A stretch of DNA of 64,000 nucleotides from the NCBI RefSeq assembly GCF_900106035.1, contig NZ_FNUC01000004.1:3658548-3722547 (forward strand). The letters are read 5' to 3'. Of the stretch, positions 24,880 through 34,553 are shown piece by piece. The position numbers were made by a program, and so were the translations under genes. This stretch comes from Jiangella alba (GTDB lineage Bacteria > Actinomycetota > Actinomycetes > Jiangellales > Jiangellaceae). The first letter of the stretch is position 1. Each line of letters starts with the position of its first letter. A model generated the notes under the pieces. It saw only the letters and a program-made list of their open reading frames with translations, was not told where the DNA came from and ran no database searches.

Positions 24880-27800
24880 ATGGGCAGAGCGATGACAGCC
24901 GGCCGCGCGCTCACGGCGGCCCTGGCCGCCGTGACGCTGACGGTGGCCGGGATCCCGGCGACGGCGAGCGGCGCCGCACCGGCCGCCGCACCGGCCGCCG
25001 CGCCGGCCGCCGCGCCGCGCACCTGCGCCGAACCGGCCGCCGGCATCACCGAGGTGAGCGTCGGCGCCGACACCATCACGGTCACCGGGTCGGTGCCGGA
25101 ACGGTGCCCGCAGGCCGTCGAGATCCACGCGGTGGCCCCGACCGCCGACGCCGACGCCGAGGTCACGGCCGCGCCGGGCGCCGACGCCGCGCTGGAGGTC
25201 GTGCGGCCGGCCCGCGACGGCACCTTCCGGGCCACCGTCGACCGCATGGCCGGCGGCGTGGACCGGCTGTACAGCGGCTTCACCGCCGTCGGCGTCCGCG
25301 GCGCCGCTCGCACCGCGCTCGGCGGCGTCCACTACGCCGACGACTGGGCCTTCGACGCCCCGAACACCGCCCCGCGCCCGGAGCCGACCACGCAGAAGGG
25401 CGTGGCGGTGACGATGACCAGCGACGCCGAGGTGGTCGGCGCGGGCCACGCGGCGGTCACCGTCGGGGTCAACTACCTGATGAAGGCCGGGCCGGGCGCG
25501 CCGGGCGAGACCGTCGAGTTCGAGTACGGCGGCGAGACCTACTACTTCGACGCGTCCTACATCGACTGGCTGGACCACACCATCAAGCCGCTGTCGGACA
25601 ACGAGATGCTGGTCTATCTGGTGCTGGTGCTGGTGTACGACCAGGAGCCGAACTCGTCGTTCCCGATCCTCGTGCACCCCGGCGCGCCGACCGGCGCACC
25701 CGCCGCGTTCATGACGTACGCGTTCAACACCGTGACGCCGGAGGGGATCGCGCACTACACCGCGGCCATGGAGTTCCTGGCCTCGCGGTACACCCGCGAC
25801 GACGAGCGCTACGGCCGGGCGATGGACTACGTCGTCGGCAACGAGATCGACTCCGCCGGCATCTGGCAGCAGATGGGGGAGAAGACGCTGCCGGAGTTCC
25901 TGCGGCACTACGAGCCGGCGCTGCGCATCGGGTACAACGCGGCCCGCAAGTACCACGCCGACGCCCGCGTCTACACCTCGCTGGACCACTTCTGGACGAC
26001 CAACGCGAACCCGTCCGACCCGCTGCGGTTCTACGACGGGCGCGACGTGCTGGACGGCCTGGCGGCGCTGACGAAGGAGCGCGGCGACTTCCCGTGGGAC
26101 CTCGCCTACCACCCGTACCCGGCGAACATGCTGGACCCGCGGGTCTGGGACGACCCCGTCACCGACGACGCGGACACCCCGAAGATCACCTTCAAGAACA
26201 TCGCCACGCTGCCCGCGTACCTGGACCGCCCGGAACTGCACTACGACGGCGAGCCGCGGCGGGTCATCCTGTCCGAGCAGGGCTGCCAGAGCCCCACCAA
26301 CGGCGCCGCCGACCAGGAGCTGCAGGCGGCCTGCTTCGCCTACGCGTACTACAAGATCCTCGCCGCAGACGGCATCGACGCGTTCATCTGGGACCCGCAG
26401 GTGGACAACCGGCAGGCCGGCGGGCTGCGCATCGGGCTGTGGACCTGGGACGAGAACCGCACCGACTTCCCGGCCTCGCCCGGTGAGAAGAAGCAGATCT
26501 ACGACCTGTTCGCGCACATCGACACGCCCGAGTCGCTGCAGCGGACCGAGTTCGCCAAGGACGTCATCGGCATCGACGACTGGACCGACGTCATCCCGGG
26601 CTTCGACCCGTCGATGATCGACCAGCGCCGGAGCACCCGGCAGGTCGGCGCGAGCGGCCACGCCGGTCTCTCCGGCGCCGTCCCGGTGTCCGGCTTCGAG
26701 GACGGCACCGGCGGCTGGCAGGCGTCGGACCACGTCGGCCGGGTCGAGGCGGTCGCCGACGACGCCGCCGCCGAGGGCGGGCACGTGCTGCGCGCCTTCT
26801 TCGACGACCCCGACGTCGTCCAGTCCAACGGGACCAACTCCAAGACCTGGCGCGGCGTCGACGTCCCGCTCGCCGCGCCGCTGGACGCGTCCGCGACGCC
26901 GCACCTGGCGCTGCAGGTCCGCCTCCCCGAACCGGAACCGGGCGCGTTCTCGCCGGTCAACCGGTTCTCGGTGCAGGTCCGCGCGTACGGCGCCGACGGC
27001 ACGGTGGCGTCCGGCATCGTGGCGGCCGAGGCGGACGGGACGTGGCAGCGGGTCCAGCTGGACCTGTCGTCGTGGCCCGGCCGCGACGAGATCACCCGGA
27101 TCAAGGTCTGGGCGAAGGGCAGCAGCGGCGACGACTGGGCCGGCACGTTCGACGTCGACGACGTCGTGCTCGCGGCGGACGCCGACGACACGGGCGTGGC
27201 GCCCAACCTCGACCTGCGGGCCCGCGCCGCCGACCGCGGCGCGCCCGGCTCGGAGGTCACCGTCGACGTCGTCAACAACGGCACGGCGGCGCTGGACGGC
27301 GACCTCGTCGTCGGCAGTTGCGACGGCATCACGACGACCGAGCCGAGCCTCCCGGTCGACGGGCTGGCCGCGGCCGGCGGCGCGACGACCGTCACCGCCA
27401 CCCTGGAGACGATCGCGCCGGCCGACCCGGACCACCCGCTGCTGTGCCTCACCCTCGGCGAGCACCGCTACGCCGTCACGGTCGAGGTGCCGCCCCCGCC
27501 GCCGACGCTGCTCTACGACTTCGAGGACGGCACCCAGGGGTGGGCCGCCGGCCAGAACATCGTGTCCGTGGCGACGGCGTCGTCGTTCCCGAACGGCCCG
27601 CAGCGCCCGCACGGCGGCACCTACGCCCTCGACTCGGTCATGGCCGACGGTGACGTCTCGCAACCCAAGACGCTGTCGGTGCGGCCGGAGACGCCGCTCG
27701 ACCTCGGCGCGGCCGACGAGGTCTACGCGTGGGTCGACGCCTACGGCGGCGTGCCCGGCGCGACCGGCTACGAGGCGACGCTGACGCTGCACAGCGGCGA

Positions 27801-29151
27801 CGAGTCGATCTCGCAGGCGCTGCCCACGTTCGTGCCGGACTCCTGGAACCGCGTCGCCGTCGACGTGTCCGCCTGGCCGTACCGCGACGCCGTCACCGGC
27901 ATCGACGTCTCGTACCGGGTGCTGGGCACCGACTTCGACTGGGTGGGCGGACCCCGTCTGCAGGTCGACGACGTCGGCATCACCGAGAACGCGGCCTCGT
28001 GGCCGGCCTGGCGGGCCGCCTGGGGCGCGTCGATCGGCGGGCACTTCGGCGGCGACAGCCGCCCGGACGCCACGTACCGGCAGACGATGGAGCTGTCCAC
28101 CGGCGGCGACGCCGTGCGGGTGCGCTTCGTCAACCCGTTCTCCGACCAGGACCTCGTGTTCGACGCCGCCACGGTGGGCGTGCGGGCCGGCTCCGGCGCG
28201 GACGTCGCCGGCACGCCGCGGCCGCTGAGCGTCCTCGGGTCGAGCGAGATCCGGGTGCGCCCGGGCGAGACCGTGTACACCGACCCCGTGGCGCTGCCGG
28301 TCGCCGCCGGCGACGACCTCGTCGTCAGCACGCACGCCACCGAGTCGCTGCCGCTGCTCTCGCACGACTGGGCGCTGAAGACGCAGTACGCGACGGTGGA
28401 AGGGGCCGGCGACCACACCGGTGACGCCGCCGGCGCGGCGTTCGCGCCGGTCAGCACCAGCACCTACTGGCTGGACGCGGTCGACGTGCTCGGCACGCAG
28501 GCGCGGGGGACGGTCGTGGCGCTCGGCGACTCCATCACCGACGGCGCGGGCGCCGACCTCGACGTGGACAACCGCTGGCCGGACGTGCTGGCCGACCGGC
28601 TGAACGCGCTGGCGCCGGACGACCCGCGGCGGCGCACCGTCGTCAACGCGGGGATCGGCGGCAACACGCTGAACTCCGTCGAGAACCCCCAGGTCGGCGT
28701 CAACGGCCTGGCCCGGCTGGACCGCGACGTGCTCACCCAGACCGGCGTGAGCGACGTCGTGGTGTTCCATGGCACCAACGACATCTACGTCGGCGAGTCC
28801 GCGGCGGACGTCATCGCGTCGCTGGAGACCGCGGCCCAGCGCATCCACGACGCGGGCGCGCGGGCCGTCGTCGCCACCCTCATCCCGCGCGGCAACGGCG
28901 TGGGCTGGACCCCCGACCGGGAGGAACGACGGCTCGCCGTGAACGAGTGGATCCGCACGAACACCGTGTTCGACGCGGTGATCGACTTCGACGTCGTCGT
29001 CGACGACCCCGCCGCTCCCGGCCACATCCGGGCGGACTACGACGCCGACGGCACCCACCCCAACGCGGCCGGGTACGCGGCGATGGCCGGAGCCATCGAC
29101 CTCGACCTCTTCGCCGCGCCGAGCACGCAGCAGACAGGAGCCCTTCGATGA
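24880..29151 (+). CDS. Giant secreted enzyme: DUF5722 glycosidase-like domain plus SGNH esterase
   Basis: This 1423-residue exported protein combines two enzyme-like domains. A signal peptide (residues 1-32) is followed by an Ala-Pro-rich linker, then a DUF5722 TIM-barrel-like domain (about 60-590, with HPGAPTGAPAAFMTYAFNT, VGNEIDSAGIWQQMG and LSEQGCQSP, where the Glu residues resemble a glycosidase pair). Two carbohydrate-binding-like jelly rolls (about 605-770 and 880-1040) follow. The C-terminal SGNH/GDSL hydrolase (about 1045-1423) has Ser1218 (GDSITDG), Gly in NAGIGGN, Asn1300 (HGTNDIY) and Asp1390/His1393 (DGTHPNA). AAGGAG lies 8 bases before the ATG. Deacetylation and cleavage of a rhamnose-containing polysaccharide is the likely joint task, inferred from the operon. 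Confidence 0.82.
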   Translation: MGRAMTAGRALTAALAAVTLTVAGIPATASGAAPAAAPAAAPAAAPRTCAEPAAGITEVSVGADTITVTGSVPERCPQAVEIHAVAPTADADAEVTAAPGADAALEVVRPARDGTFRATVDRMAGGVDRLYSGFTAVGVRGAARTALGGVHYADDWAFDAPNTAPRPEPTTQKGVAVTMTSDAEVVGAGHAAVTVGVNYLMKAGPGAPGETVEFEYGGETYYFDASYIDWLDHTIKPLSDNEMLVYLVLVLVYDQEPNSSFPILVHPGAPTGAPAAFMTYAFNTVTPEGIAHYTAAMEFLASRYTRDDERYGRAMDYVVGNEIDSAGIWQQMGEKTLPEFLRHYEPALRIGYNAARKYHADARVYTSLDHFWTTNANPSDPLRFYDGRDVLDGLAALTKERGDFPWDLAYHPYPANMLDPRVWDDPVTDDADTPKITFKNIATLPAYLDRPELHYDGEPRRVILSEQGCQSPTNGAADQELQAACFAYAYYKILAADGIDAFIWDPQVDNRQAGGLRIGLWTWDENRTDFPASPGEKKQIYDLFAHIDTPESLQRTEFAKDVIGIDDWTDVIPGFDPSMIDQRRSTRQVGASGHAGLSGAVPVSGFEDGTGGWQASDHVGRVEAVADDAAAEGGHVLRAFFDDPDVVQSNGTNSKTWRGVDVPLAAPLDASATPHLALQVRLPEPEPGAFSPVNRFSVQVRAYGADGTVASGIVAAEADGTWQRVQLDLSSWPGRDEITRIKVWAKGSSGDDWAGTFDVDDVVLAADADDTGVAPNLDLRARAADRGAPGSEVTVDVVNNGTAALDGDLVVGSCDGITTTEPSLPVDGLAAAGGATTVTATLETIAPADPDHPLLCLTLGEHRYAVTVEVPPPPPTLLYDFEDGTQGWAAGQNIVSVATASSFPNGPQRPHGGTYALDSVMADGDVSQPKTLSVRPETPLDLGAADEVYAWVDAYGGVPGATGYEATLTLHSGDESISQALPTFVPDSWNRVAVDVSAWPYRDAVTGIDVSYRVLGTDFDWVGGPRLQVDDVGITENAASWPAWRAAWGASIGGHFGGDSRPDATYRQTMELSTGGDAVRVRFVNPFSDQDLVFDAATVGVRAGSGADVAGTPRPLSVLGSSEIRVRPGETVYTDPVALPVAAGDDLVVSTHATESLPLLSHDWALKTQYATVEGAGDHTGDAAGAAFAPVSTSTYWLDAVDVLGTQARGTVVALGDSITDGAGADLDVDNRWPDVLADRLNALAPDDPRRRTVVNAGIGGNTLNSVENPQVGVNGLARLDRDVLTQTGVSDVVVFHGTNDIYVGESAADVIASLETAAQRIHDAGARAVVATLIPRGNGVGWTPDREERRLAVNEWIRTNTVFDAVIDFDVVVDDPAAPGHIRADYDADGTHPNAAGYAAMAGAIDLDLFAAPSTQQTGALR

Positions 29152-30590
29152 CAGCCCTGATGAGCGGGAGAACAGCGGTCCGAGCCGGTGTGCTCGTCGT
29201 CGCCGCGGCGCTGACGGCGAGCGCGTGCGGCGGCGACGACGGCGGCGGCGAAAGCGGCGGCCAGGTGACCATCACGATCGCCGGGCCCAACCAGTGGACC
29301 ACCGAGCCGGACTCCTTCGGCCCGGCCTGGGAGGACCTCGTCGCCCGGTTCGAGGAGGAGGAGCCCGGCATCAACGTCGAGACGAACGTGCTGCCGGCCG
29401 ACTTCGGCGACACCCTCTCCACCCAGCTGGCCGCCGGCACCGCGCCGGAGCTGATCTTCCGCAGCGTCTCGCACACGGCCGACCAGGTCGTCGCGCTGGA
29501 CGACTACCTGCAGCAGCCCAACCCGTACGCCGAGGGCAACGAGCGCTGGATCGACCTGTTCAACCAGGACTACTTCGGCCCCGACGCCGTCAGCGCGCGC
29601 AACGCGGCCGGCAACTACGAGTTCATCCCGTTCAACCTGGTGATCCTCGGCCTCTACTACAACGCCGACGCGCTCGCCGACGCCGGGCTGGACGGCCCGC
29701 CGGAGTCGTTCGGCGAGCTCGTCTCCGCCTGCGGCGACCTCCGTGACGCCGGGTACGACCCGTTCGCCATCGCCTCCGGGTTCCTCTACCAGGGCTGGAC
29801 GGTGCAGAACATCAGCTCGATGCTGATGGCGCACTACGCCGACGGCTGGAACCAGTACGGCCCGGACAACGAGCCCGGCACGTCGGCCACCGTCTCGATC
29901 AAGAGCATGGCCAGGGCGATCCTGACCGGCGAGCTCGACCCCACCACCATCCCGGAGGTCGGCGAGACGCTGCGGCTGACCAAGGAGTTCTACGACGAAT
30001 GCGCCACCCCGAACTGGTCCGGCATCACCACCGGCGGCGGCTTCGAGGACTTGCTGTCCGGCAAGGCCGCCATGGCGTATGCGTCGAACTTCTACGCCCC
30101 GCTGCTCGACGACGTCGACTTCGAGTGGGGCGCCATGCCGTTCCCGGACGTGACGGAGCAGGACTCGCCGCTCAGCACGGGTGAGCCGGCGCGGCACGGC
30201 GCCAACACCGAGGGCACCAGCTACATGATCCCCTCGACGACGACCGGCGAGGAGCTCGAGGCGGCCGTCAAGTTCCTCCAGTTCATCACCAGCCCCGAGG
30301 GCGGCCAGCCGTGGCTGGACGGCTCCGGCGGCATCCCGTCGCTGGAGGGCGCCACCCCCGCGCCCGGGCTGGAGCCGCTGATGACCGGCGTCTGGGCCGA
30401 GCCGCTGCCCGTGCAGTCGCTGTCGTCGCTGGTGCCCAAGGCGAAGTTCTGGACCCCGATCTACGACGGCTACCTGCTGGAGTCCACCTCGCTGGAGGAC
30501 ACCCTGGCCGGGCTGCGCGAGGACTGGATCCAGTGGGCGAACGAGCAGGTCGAGGACGGCGGCTGGACCGACGACTGGACGCAGGGCTGA
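29148..30590 (+). CDS. CUT1 sugar ABC transporter substrate-binding lipoprotein
   Basis: This 480-residue extracellular solute-binding protein (family 1, MalE-like) captures the sugar for the two following permeases. The lipobox LTASACGG puts the lipidated cysteine at residue 27, followed by a Gly-Asp spacer. Typical features are FEEEEPGINVETNVLP, DTLSTQLAAGTAPEL and the C-terminal PKAKFWTPIYDGYLLE. The start ATG overlaps the stop of the giant enzyme (ATGA) and has AGGAG 7 bases upstream. Rhamnose, rhamnosides or pectin-derived oligosaccharides are likely ligands from context. The operon has no ATPase, so a shared MsiK-like protein is presumably used. Confidence 0.9.
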   Translation: MTALMSGRTAVRAGVLVVAAALTASACGGDDGGGESGGQVTITIAGPNQWTTEPDSFGPAWEDLVARFEEEEPGINVETNVLPADFGDTLSTQLAAGTAPELIFRSVSHTADQVVALDDYLQQPNPYAEGNERWIDLFNQDYFGPDAVSARNAAGNYEFIPFNLVILGLYYNADALADAGLDGPPESFGELVSACGDLRDAGYDPFAIASGFLYQGWTVQNISSMLMAHYADGWNQYGPDNEPGTSATVSIKSMARAILTGELDPTTIPEVGETLRLTKEFYDECATPNWSGITTGGGFEDLLSGKAAMAYASNFYAPLLDDVDFEWGAMPFPDVTEQDSPLSTGEPARHGANTEGTSYMIPSTTTGEELEAAVKFLQFITSPEGGQPWLDGSGGIPSLEGATPAPGLEPLMTGVWAEPLPVQSLSSLVPKAKFWTPIYDGYLLESTSLEDTLAGLREDWIQWANEQVEDGGWTDDWTQG

Positions 30591-30599
30591 CGTGAGGCG

Positions 30600-30619
30600 G
30601 CGGGCGGGCCGCAGCCCGC
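30600..30619 (+). terminator. Weak stem-loop between binding protein and permease genes
   Basis: GCGGGC and GCCCGC (6 bp) flank an 8-base loop, 10 bp after the binding-protein stop in the 96-bp gap before the permease. Such hairpins often stabilise or partially terminate transcripts so that the binding protein is made in excess. The stem is short for this GC content, so confidence is low. Confidence 0.35.
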
Positions 30620-30686
30620 TCCACTTCCACGGCACCCGCCGCGTCGTCGGCGACCACCACCCGGCCCAGATGAGACGGAGGAGACC

Positions 30687-31637
30687 ATGACAGGTACGGC
30701 TGGCGCGCCGCTCACCCCACCGCCGGTGCGGGAGTCCCGGGCGGAGCAGCGGCGGGGCGTGCCCTGGTTCGCCTACGTGGCGCTGGTGCCGCTGCTCGTC
30801 GTCCTGGCGCTGTTCCAGTACTACCCGGCGGTCAGCGGCATCGCGCGCTCGTTCTGGGACTGGAACCCCGGCCAGGTGTCGACGTTCGTCGGGCTGGACA
30901 ACTACGCGACGATGCTCGGCGACGAGATCTGGTGGCGCTCGTTCCGCAACCTCGGCTACATCTTCGTGTTCGGCGTGGTGGCGTGGGTGATCCCGCTGAT
31001 CGCGGCGGAACTGCTGATCACGCTGCGCGGCGAGCGGGAGCAGTTCGTGTTCCGCACGCTGCTCATCGTGCCGATGGCGTTCCCCGGCGTGGTGACCGCC
31101 CTGGTGTGGTCGTTCATGTACCACCCGAACAACGGGGTGATCAACCGGGCGCTGACCGCGGTCGGGTTGGGCGGGTGGGCGCAGAACTGGGTGGGCGACC
31201 CGTCGTTCGCGCTGTGGTCGCTGCTGTTCGTGGGCTTCCCGTTCATCGCCGGGCTGCCGTTCCTGATCTTCTACTCGACGCTGCGCAACGTGCCGCGCGA
31301 GATCTTCGAGGCGGCGGCCCTGGACGGGGTGGGCCGGATCCGCCGGTTCTGGGCCGTCGACCTGCCGCTGATGGCCCGTCAGGTGCGGCTGCTGTTCTTC
31401 CTGGCGGTCATCGGGACGCTGCAGTACGGGTTCATGGCCTACATCGTCACCGCGGGCGGGCCTGACGACGCCACGATGGTGCCGGTCCTGCGGATGATCA
31501 ATGTCGCCTTCCAGGGCCAGGACTGGGGCTACGCGGCGACGCTGTCGACGACGTTGTTCCTGGTGACGCTGGTGCTGAGCGCGGTGGTCATGTTCGTGCG
31601 CCGCTCGGAGCCGTCCACGAACGTGAAGGGCCTGTGA
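30687..31637 (+). CDS. CUT1 sugar ABC transporter permease (MalF-like)
   Basis: This 316-residue inner-membrane permease has six predicted helices. The first is at about 20-42 (YVALVPLLVVLALFQYYPAV) and the cytoplasmic EAA loop reads FEAAALDGVGRIRRFWAVDL, which contacts the ATPase. The start ATG is preceded by GGAGGAG. It ends one base into the second permease gene. It forms the heterodimeric channel with that partner for the sugar delivered by the preceding lipoprotein. Confidence 0.9.
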   Translation: MTGTAGAPLTPPPVRESRAEQRRGVPWFAYVALVPLLVVLALFQYYPAVSGIARSFWDWNPGQVSTFVGLDNYATMLGDEIWWRSFRNLGYIFVFGVVAWVIPLIAAELLITLRGEREQFVFRTLLIVPMAFPGVVTALVWSFMYHPNNGVINRALTAVGLGGWAQNWVGDPSFALWSLLFVGFPFIAGLPFLIFYSTLRNVPREIFEAAALDGVGRIRRFWAVDLPLMARQVRLLFFLAVIGTLQYGFMAYIVTAGGPDDATMVPVLRMINVAFQGQDWGYAATLSTTLFLVTLVLSAVVMFVRRSEPSTNVKGL

Positions 31638-32518
31638 TGAGCACAGTCGTCGAGACCAGGACCGAGACCGTCACGGCGCCGCCGGTGGGGCGGCGGCCCC
31701 GCCGGCGCGGGCGCCAGTGGGGGATCAAGACGGCGCTGAGCGTGCTGGTGGCGGTGAGCCTGTTCCCGTACCTGTTCATGCTCAGCACGTCGCTCAAGGA
31801 CAACCTGCAGTTCGCCGAGAGCTACTGGGCGCCGGTGCTGCCGCTGCACTGGGAGAACTACGCCACCGCCTGGAAGCAGATCCAGCCGTACATGGTGGCG
31901 TCCATCGTGGTGGCCGCGGCGTCGATCGTCGCGATCGTGCTGCTGTCGCTGCTGGCCGGGTTCGTGCTGGCGCGCTACCGGTTCCCGGGCCGGGGCTTCT
32001 TCTTCGCCGCGATCGCGGTGCTGATGATGGTGCCCAGCATCTCCAGCCTGATCCCGCTGTTCGTGATGATGCGCGACTTCGACCTGCTCAACACCTACCC
32101 GGTGCTGATCATCCCGCACGTGGCCGGCGGGGTGGTGCTCGGCACGATCCTGATGAAGACCTTCATCGAGGGCATCCCGCAGGAGCTGTTCGACGCCGCT
32201 CGGGTGGACGGCGCCGGTGCGCCCCGGCTGTTCCTCTCGATCGCGCTGCCGCTGTCGATGCCCGTCATCGGCACGGTCGGGCTGATCACCATCAACGGGG
32301 TGTGGAACGACTTCTTCTGGCCGCTGCTCACCATCACCGAGAACGAGCTGCGGACGGTGTCGGTCGGGCTGATGTTCTTCCAGGGCCAGGCCGGCACCGA
32401 CTACGGCCCGATGTTCGCCGGCTACCTGCTCGCCAGCCTCCCGCTGCTGCTGCTGTTCACGTTCCTGTCCAAGTACTTCCTCGCCGGGGTCCAGGGCGGA
32501 CTCCCCGGCTCGCACTGA
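31637..32518 (+). CDS. CUT1 sugar ABC transporter permease (MalG-like)
   Basis: This 293-residue permease is the second membrane subunit. A basic N-terminus (RRPRRRGRQ) precedes six helices; the EAA loop reads IPQELFDAARVDGAGAPRLF and the C-terminus YFLAGVQGGLPGSH is characteristic of MalG-type subunits. The ATG overlaps the previous stop (TGATG); a GTG one codon earlier is possible. No ATPase gene follows; the next gene is the rhamnose aldolase-dehydrogenase. Uptake specificity is inferred from the operon. Confidence 0.9.
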   Translation: MSTVVETRTETVTAPPVGRRPRRRGRQWGIKTALSVLVAVSLFPYLFMLSTSLKDNLQFAESYWAPVLPLHWENYATAWKQIQPYMVASIVVAAASIVAIVLLSLLAGFVLARYRFPGRGFFFAAIAVLMMVPSISSLIPLFVMMRDFDLLNTYPVLIIPHVAGGVVLGTILMKTFIEGIPQELFDAARVDGAGAPRLFLSIALPLSMPVIGTVGLITINGVWNDFFWPLLTITENELRTVSVGLMFFQGQAGTDYGPMFAGYLLASLPLLLLFTFLSKYFLAGVQGGLPGSH

Positions 32519-32534
32519 TCGAGAGGCTGTCCCG

Positions 32535-34553
32535 ATGGAGTTGATCGAGCGGAGCAACCGGCTGGGGTCGGATCCGCGGAACACGAATTTTGCGGGTGGG
32601 AACACGTCGGCCAAGGGCACCGCGGTCGACCCGGTCACCGGCGGTGAGGTCGAGTTGTTGTGGGTGAAGGGCTCCGGTGGTGACCTCGGGACGTTGACGG
32701 AGGCGGGGTTGGCGGTGTTGCGGTTGGACCGGCTGCGCGCGCTGGTGGAGGTGTATCCGGGGGTGGAGCGGGAGGACGAGCTGGTCGCGGCGTTCGGCTA
32801 CTGCCTGCACGGCAGGGGCGGCGCGGCCCCGTCGATCGACACGGCGATGCACGCCCTGGTGGACGCGCCGCATGTGGATCATCTGCACCCGGATTCGGGG
32901 ATCGCGTTGGCCACGGCGGCCGATGGTGAGGCGTTGACGAAGGAGTGTTTCGGCGATCGGGTGGTGTGGGTGCCGTGGCGGCGGCCGGGGTTCCAGCTCG
33001 GCCTGGACATCGCCGCCATCGCGTCCGAGTTCCCGGGGGCGGTGGGGTGTGTGCTGGGCGGGCACGGGATCACCGCGTGGGGCGCCACCAGCGGTGAGTG
33101 TGAGGCGAACTCGCTGTGGATGATCCGCACCGCGGAGGCGTTCCTGGCCGAGCGCGGCCGCCCGGACCCGTTCGGCCCGGTCGTGGACGGGTACGACCCG
33201 CTCCCGGCGGCCGAGCGGCGAGCCAGGGCGGCGGCGCTCGCGCCGATCCTGCGGGGGCTGGTGTCGACGGACCGGGCGCAGGTGGGGCACTTCACCGACA
33301 CCGACACCGTGCTGGACTTCCTGTCCCGGGGCAAGCATCCGGCGCTGGCGGCGTTGGGGACGTCGTGCCCGGATCATTTCCTGCGCACCAAGGTCCGCCC
33401 GCTGGTCCTCGACCTCCCCCCGGCCACGCCGTTGGATGAGGTGGTGGACCGGTTGCGGGTGCTGCACGCGGCCTACCGCGACGAGTACGCCGCCTACTAC
33501 CAGCGCCACGCCACCGGTGACAGCCCGGCCATGCGCGGTGCGGACCCGGCGATCGTGCTGATCCCCGGGGTGGGGATGTTCTCCTACGGCAAGGACAAGC
33601 AGACCGCGCGGGTGGCCGGCGAGTTCTACGTCAACGCGATCAACGTGATGCGGGGTGCGGAAGCCGTGTCCACCTACGCCCCGATCGACGAGGCGGAGAA
33701 GTTCCGCATCGAGTACTGGGCGCTGGAAGAAGCCAAACTGGCCCGGATGCCGGCGCCGAAACCGCTCGCCACCCGGGTCGCGTTGGTGACCGGGGCGGGG
33801 TCGGGGATCGGGAAGGCCATCGCCGAGCGCCTGGCCGCCGACGGCGCCTGCGTCATCGTCGCCGACCTCAACACCCACGCCGCCACCTCCGTGGCCGAAA
33901 GCATCGGCAGCAGCGACACCGCGGTGGCGGTGACCGTGGACGTCACGTCGGAGGAGCAGATCGCCGCCGCGTTCCAGGACGCGGTGCTGGCGTTCGGCGG
34001 GGTCGACCTCGTCGTCAACAACGCCGGCCTGTCCATCTCCAAACCACTGCTCGACACCACCGCCGCGGAGTGGGACCTGCAACACGACGTCATGGCCCGC
34101 GGCTCCTTCCTCGTCTCGCGCGAAGCCGCCCGCATCATGATCGCCCAGGGCCTCGGCGGCGACATCGTCTACATCGCCTCCAAGAACGGGGTGTTCGCCG
34201 GGCCGAACAACGTCGCCTACGGCGCCACCAAAGCCGACCAGGCCCACCAGGTCCGCCTGCTCGCCGCCGAGTTGGGTGAGCACGGCATCCGCGTCAACGG
34301 CATCAACCCCGACGGCGTCGTCCACGGATCCGGGATCTTCGCCGCCGGCTGGGGCGCCCAACGCGCCGCGGTCTACGGCGTCGAAGAGGACCAGCTCGGC
34401 GCGTTCTACGCCCAACGCACCCTCCTCAAACGCGAAGTCCTCCCCGAACACGTCGCCAACGCCGTCCACGCCCTCACCGCCGGCCACCTCTCCCACACCA
34501 CCGGCCTGCACATCCCCGTCGACGCCGGCGTCGCCGCCGCCTTCCTCCGATGA
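32535..34553 (+). CDS. rhaEW: Bifunctional rhamnulose-1-phosphate aldolase / lactaldehyde dehydrogenase
   Basis: This 672-residue fusion corresponds to B. subtilis RhaEW (YuxG). The N-terminal class II aldolase domain (about 1-405; metal-site motifs HVDHLHPDSGIAL and VLGGHGITAWG) cleaves rhamnulose 1-phosphate to dihydroxyacetone phosphate and L-lactaldehyde. The C-terminal short-chain dehydrogenase domain (about 410-672; TGAGSGIGKAI, NNAG, and Tyr562-x3-Lys566 in YGATK) oxidises lactaldehyde. The ribosome site upstream of ATG 32535 is weak, suggesting coupling to the permease gene 16 bp upstream. The first third uses TTG leucine codons and GTG valine codons more than its neighbours. It overlaps the dehydratase gene by 4 bp. 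Confidence 0.92.
   Translation: MELIERSNRLGSDPRNTNFAGGNTSAKGTAVDPVTGGEVELLWVKGSGGDLGTLTEAGLAVLRLDRLRALVEVYPGVEREDELVAAFGYCLHGRGGAAPSIDTAMHALVDAPHVDHLHPDSGIALATAADGEALTKECFGDRVVWVPWRRPGFQLGLDIAAIASEFPGAVGCVLGGHGITAWGATSGECEANSLWMIRTAEAFLAERGRPDPFGPVVDGYDPLPAAERRARAAALAPILRGLVSTDRAQVGHFTDTDTVLDFLSRGKHPALAALGTSCPDHFLRTKVRPLVLDLPPATPLDEVVDRLRVLHAAYRDEYAAYYQRHATGDSPAMRGADPAIVLIPGVGMFSYGKDKQTARVAGEFYVNAINVMRGAEAVSTYAPIDEAEKFRIEYWALEEAKLARMPAPKPLATRVALVTGAGSGIGKAIAERLAADGACVIVADLNTHAATSVAESIGSSDTAVAVTVDVTSEEQIAAAFQDAVLAFGGVDLVVNNAGLSISKPLLDTTAAEWDLQHDVMARGSFLVSREAARIMIAQGLGGDIVYIASKNGVFAGPNNVAYGATKADQAHQVRLLAAELGEHGIRVNGINPDGVVHGSGIFAAGWGAQRAAVYGVEEDQLGAFYAQRTLLKREVLPEHVANAVHALTAGHLSHTTGLHIPVDAGVAAAFLR

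Noticed and set aside
24949..25019. Ala-Pro repeat coding sequence as a minisatellite or CRISPR-like array
   Set aside because: Only three to four short units inside a secreted-protein linker, with no spacers; it is ordinary low-complexity linker sequence.
24757..29058. A 1433-codon open frame antisense to the giant DUF5722-SGNH gene
   Set aside because: It is a high-GC shadow frame: repetitive Arg/Val/Gly/Asp composition, no domain, no ribosome site, and the sense strand has unambiguous catalytic motifs.
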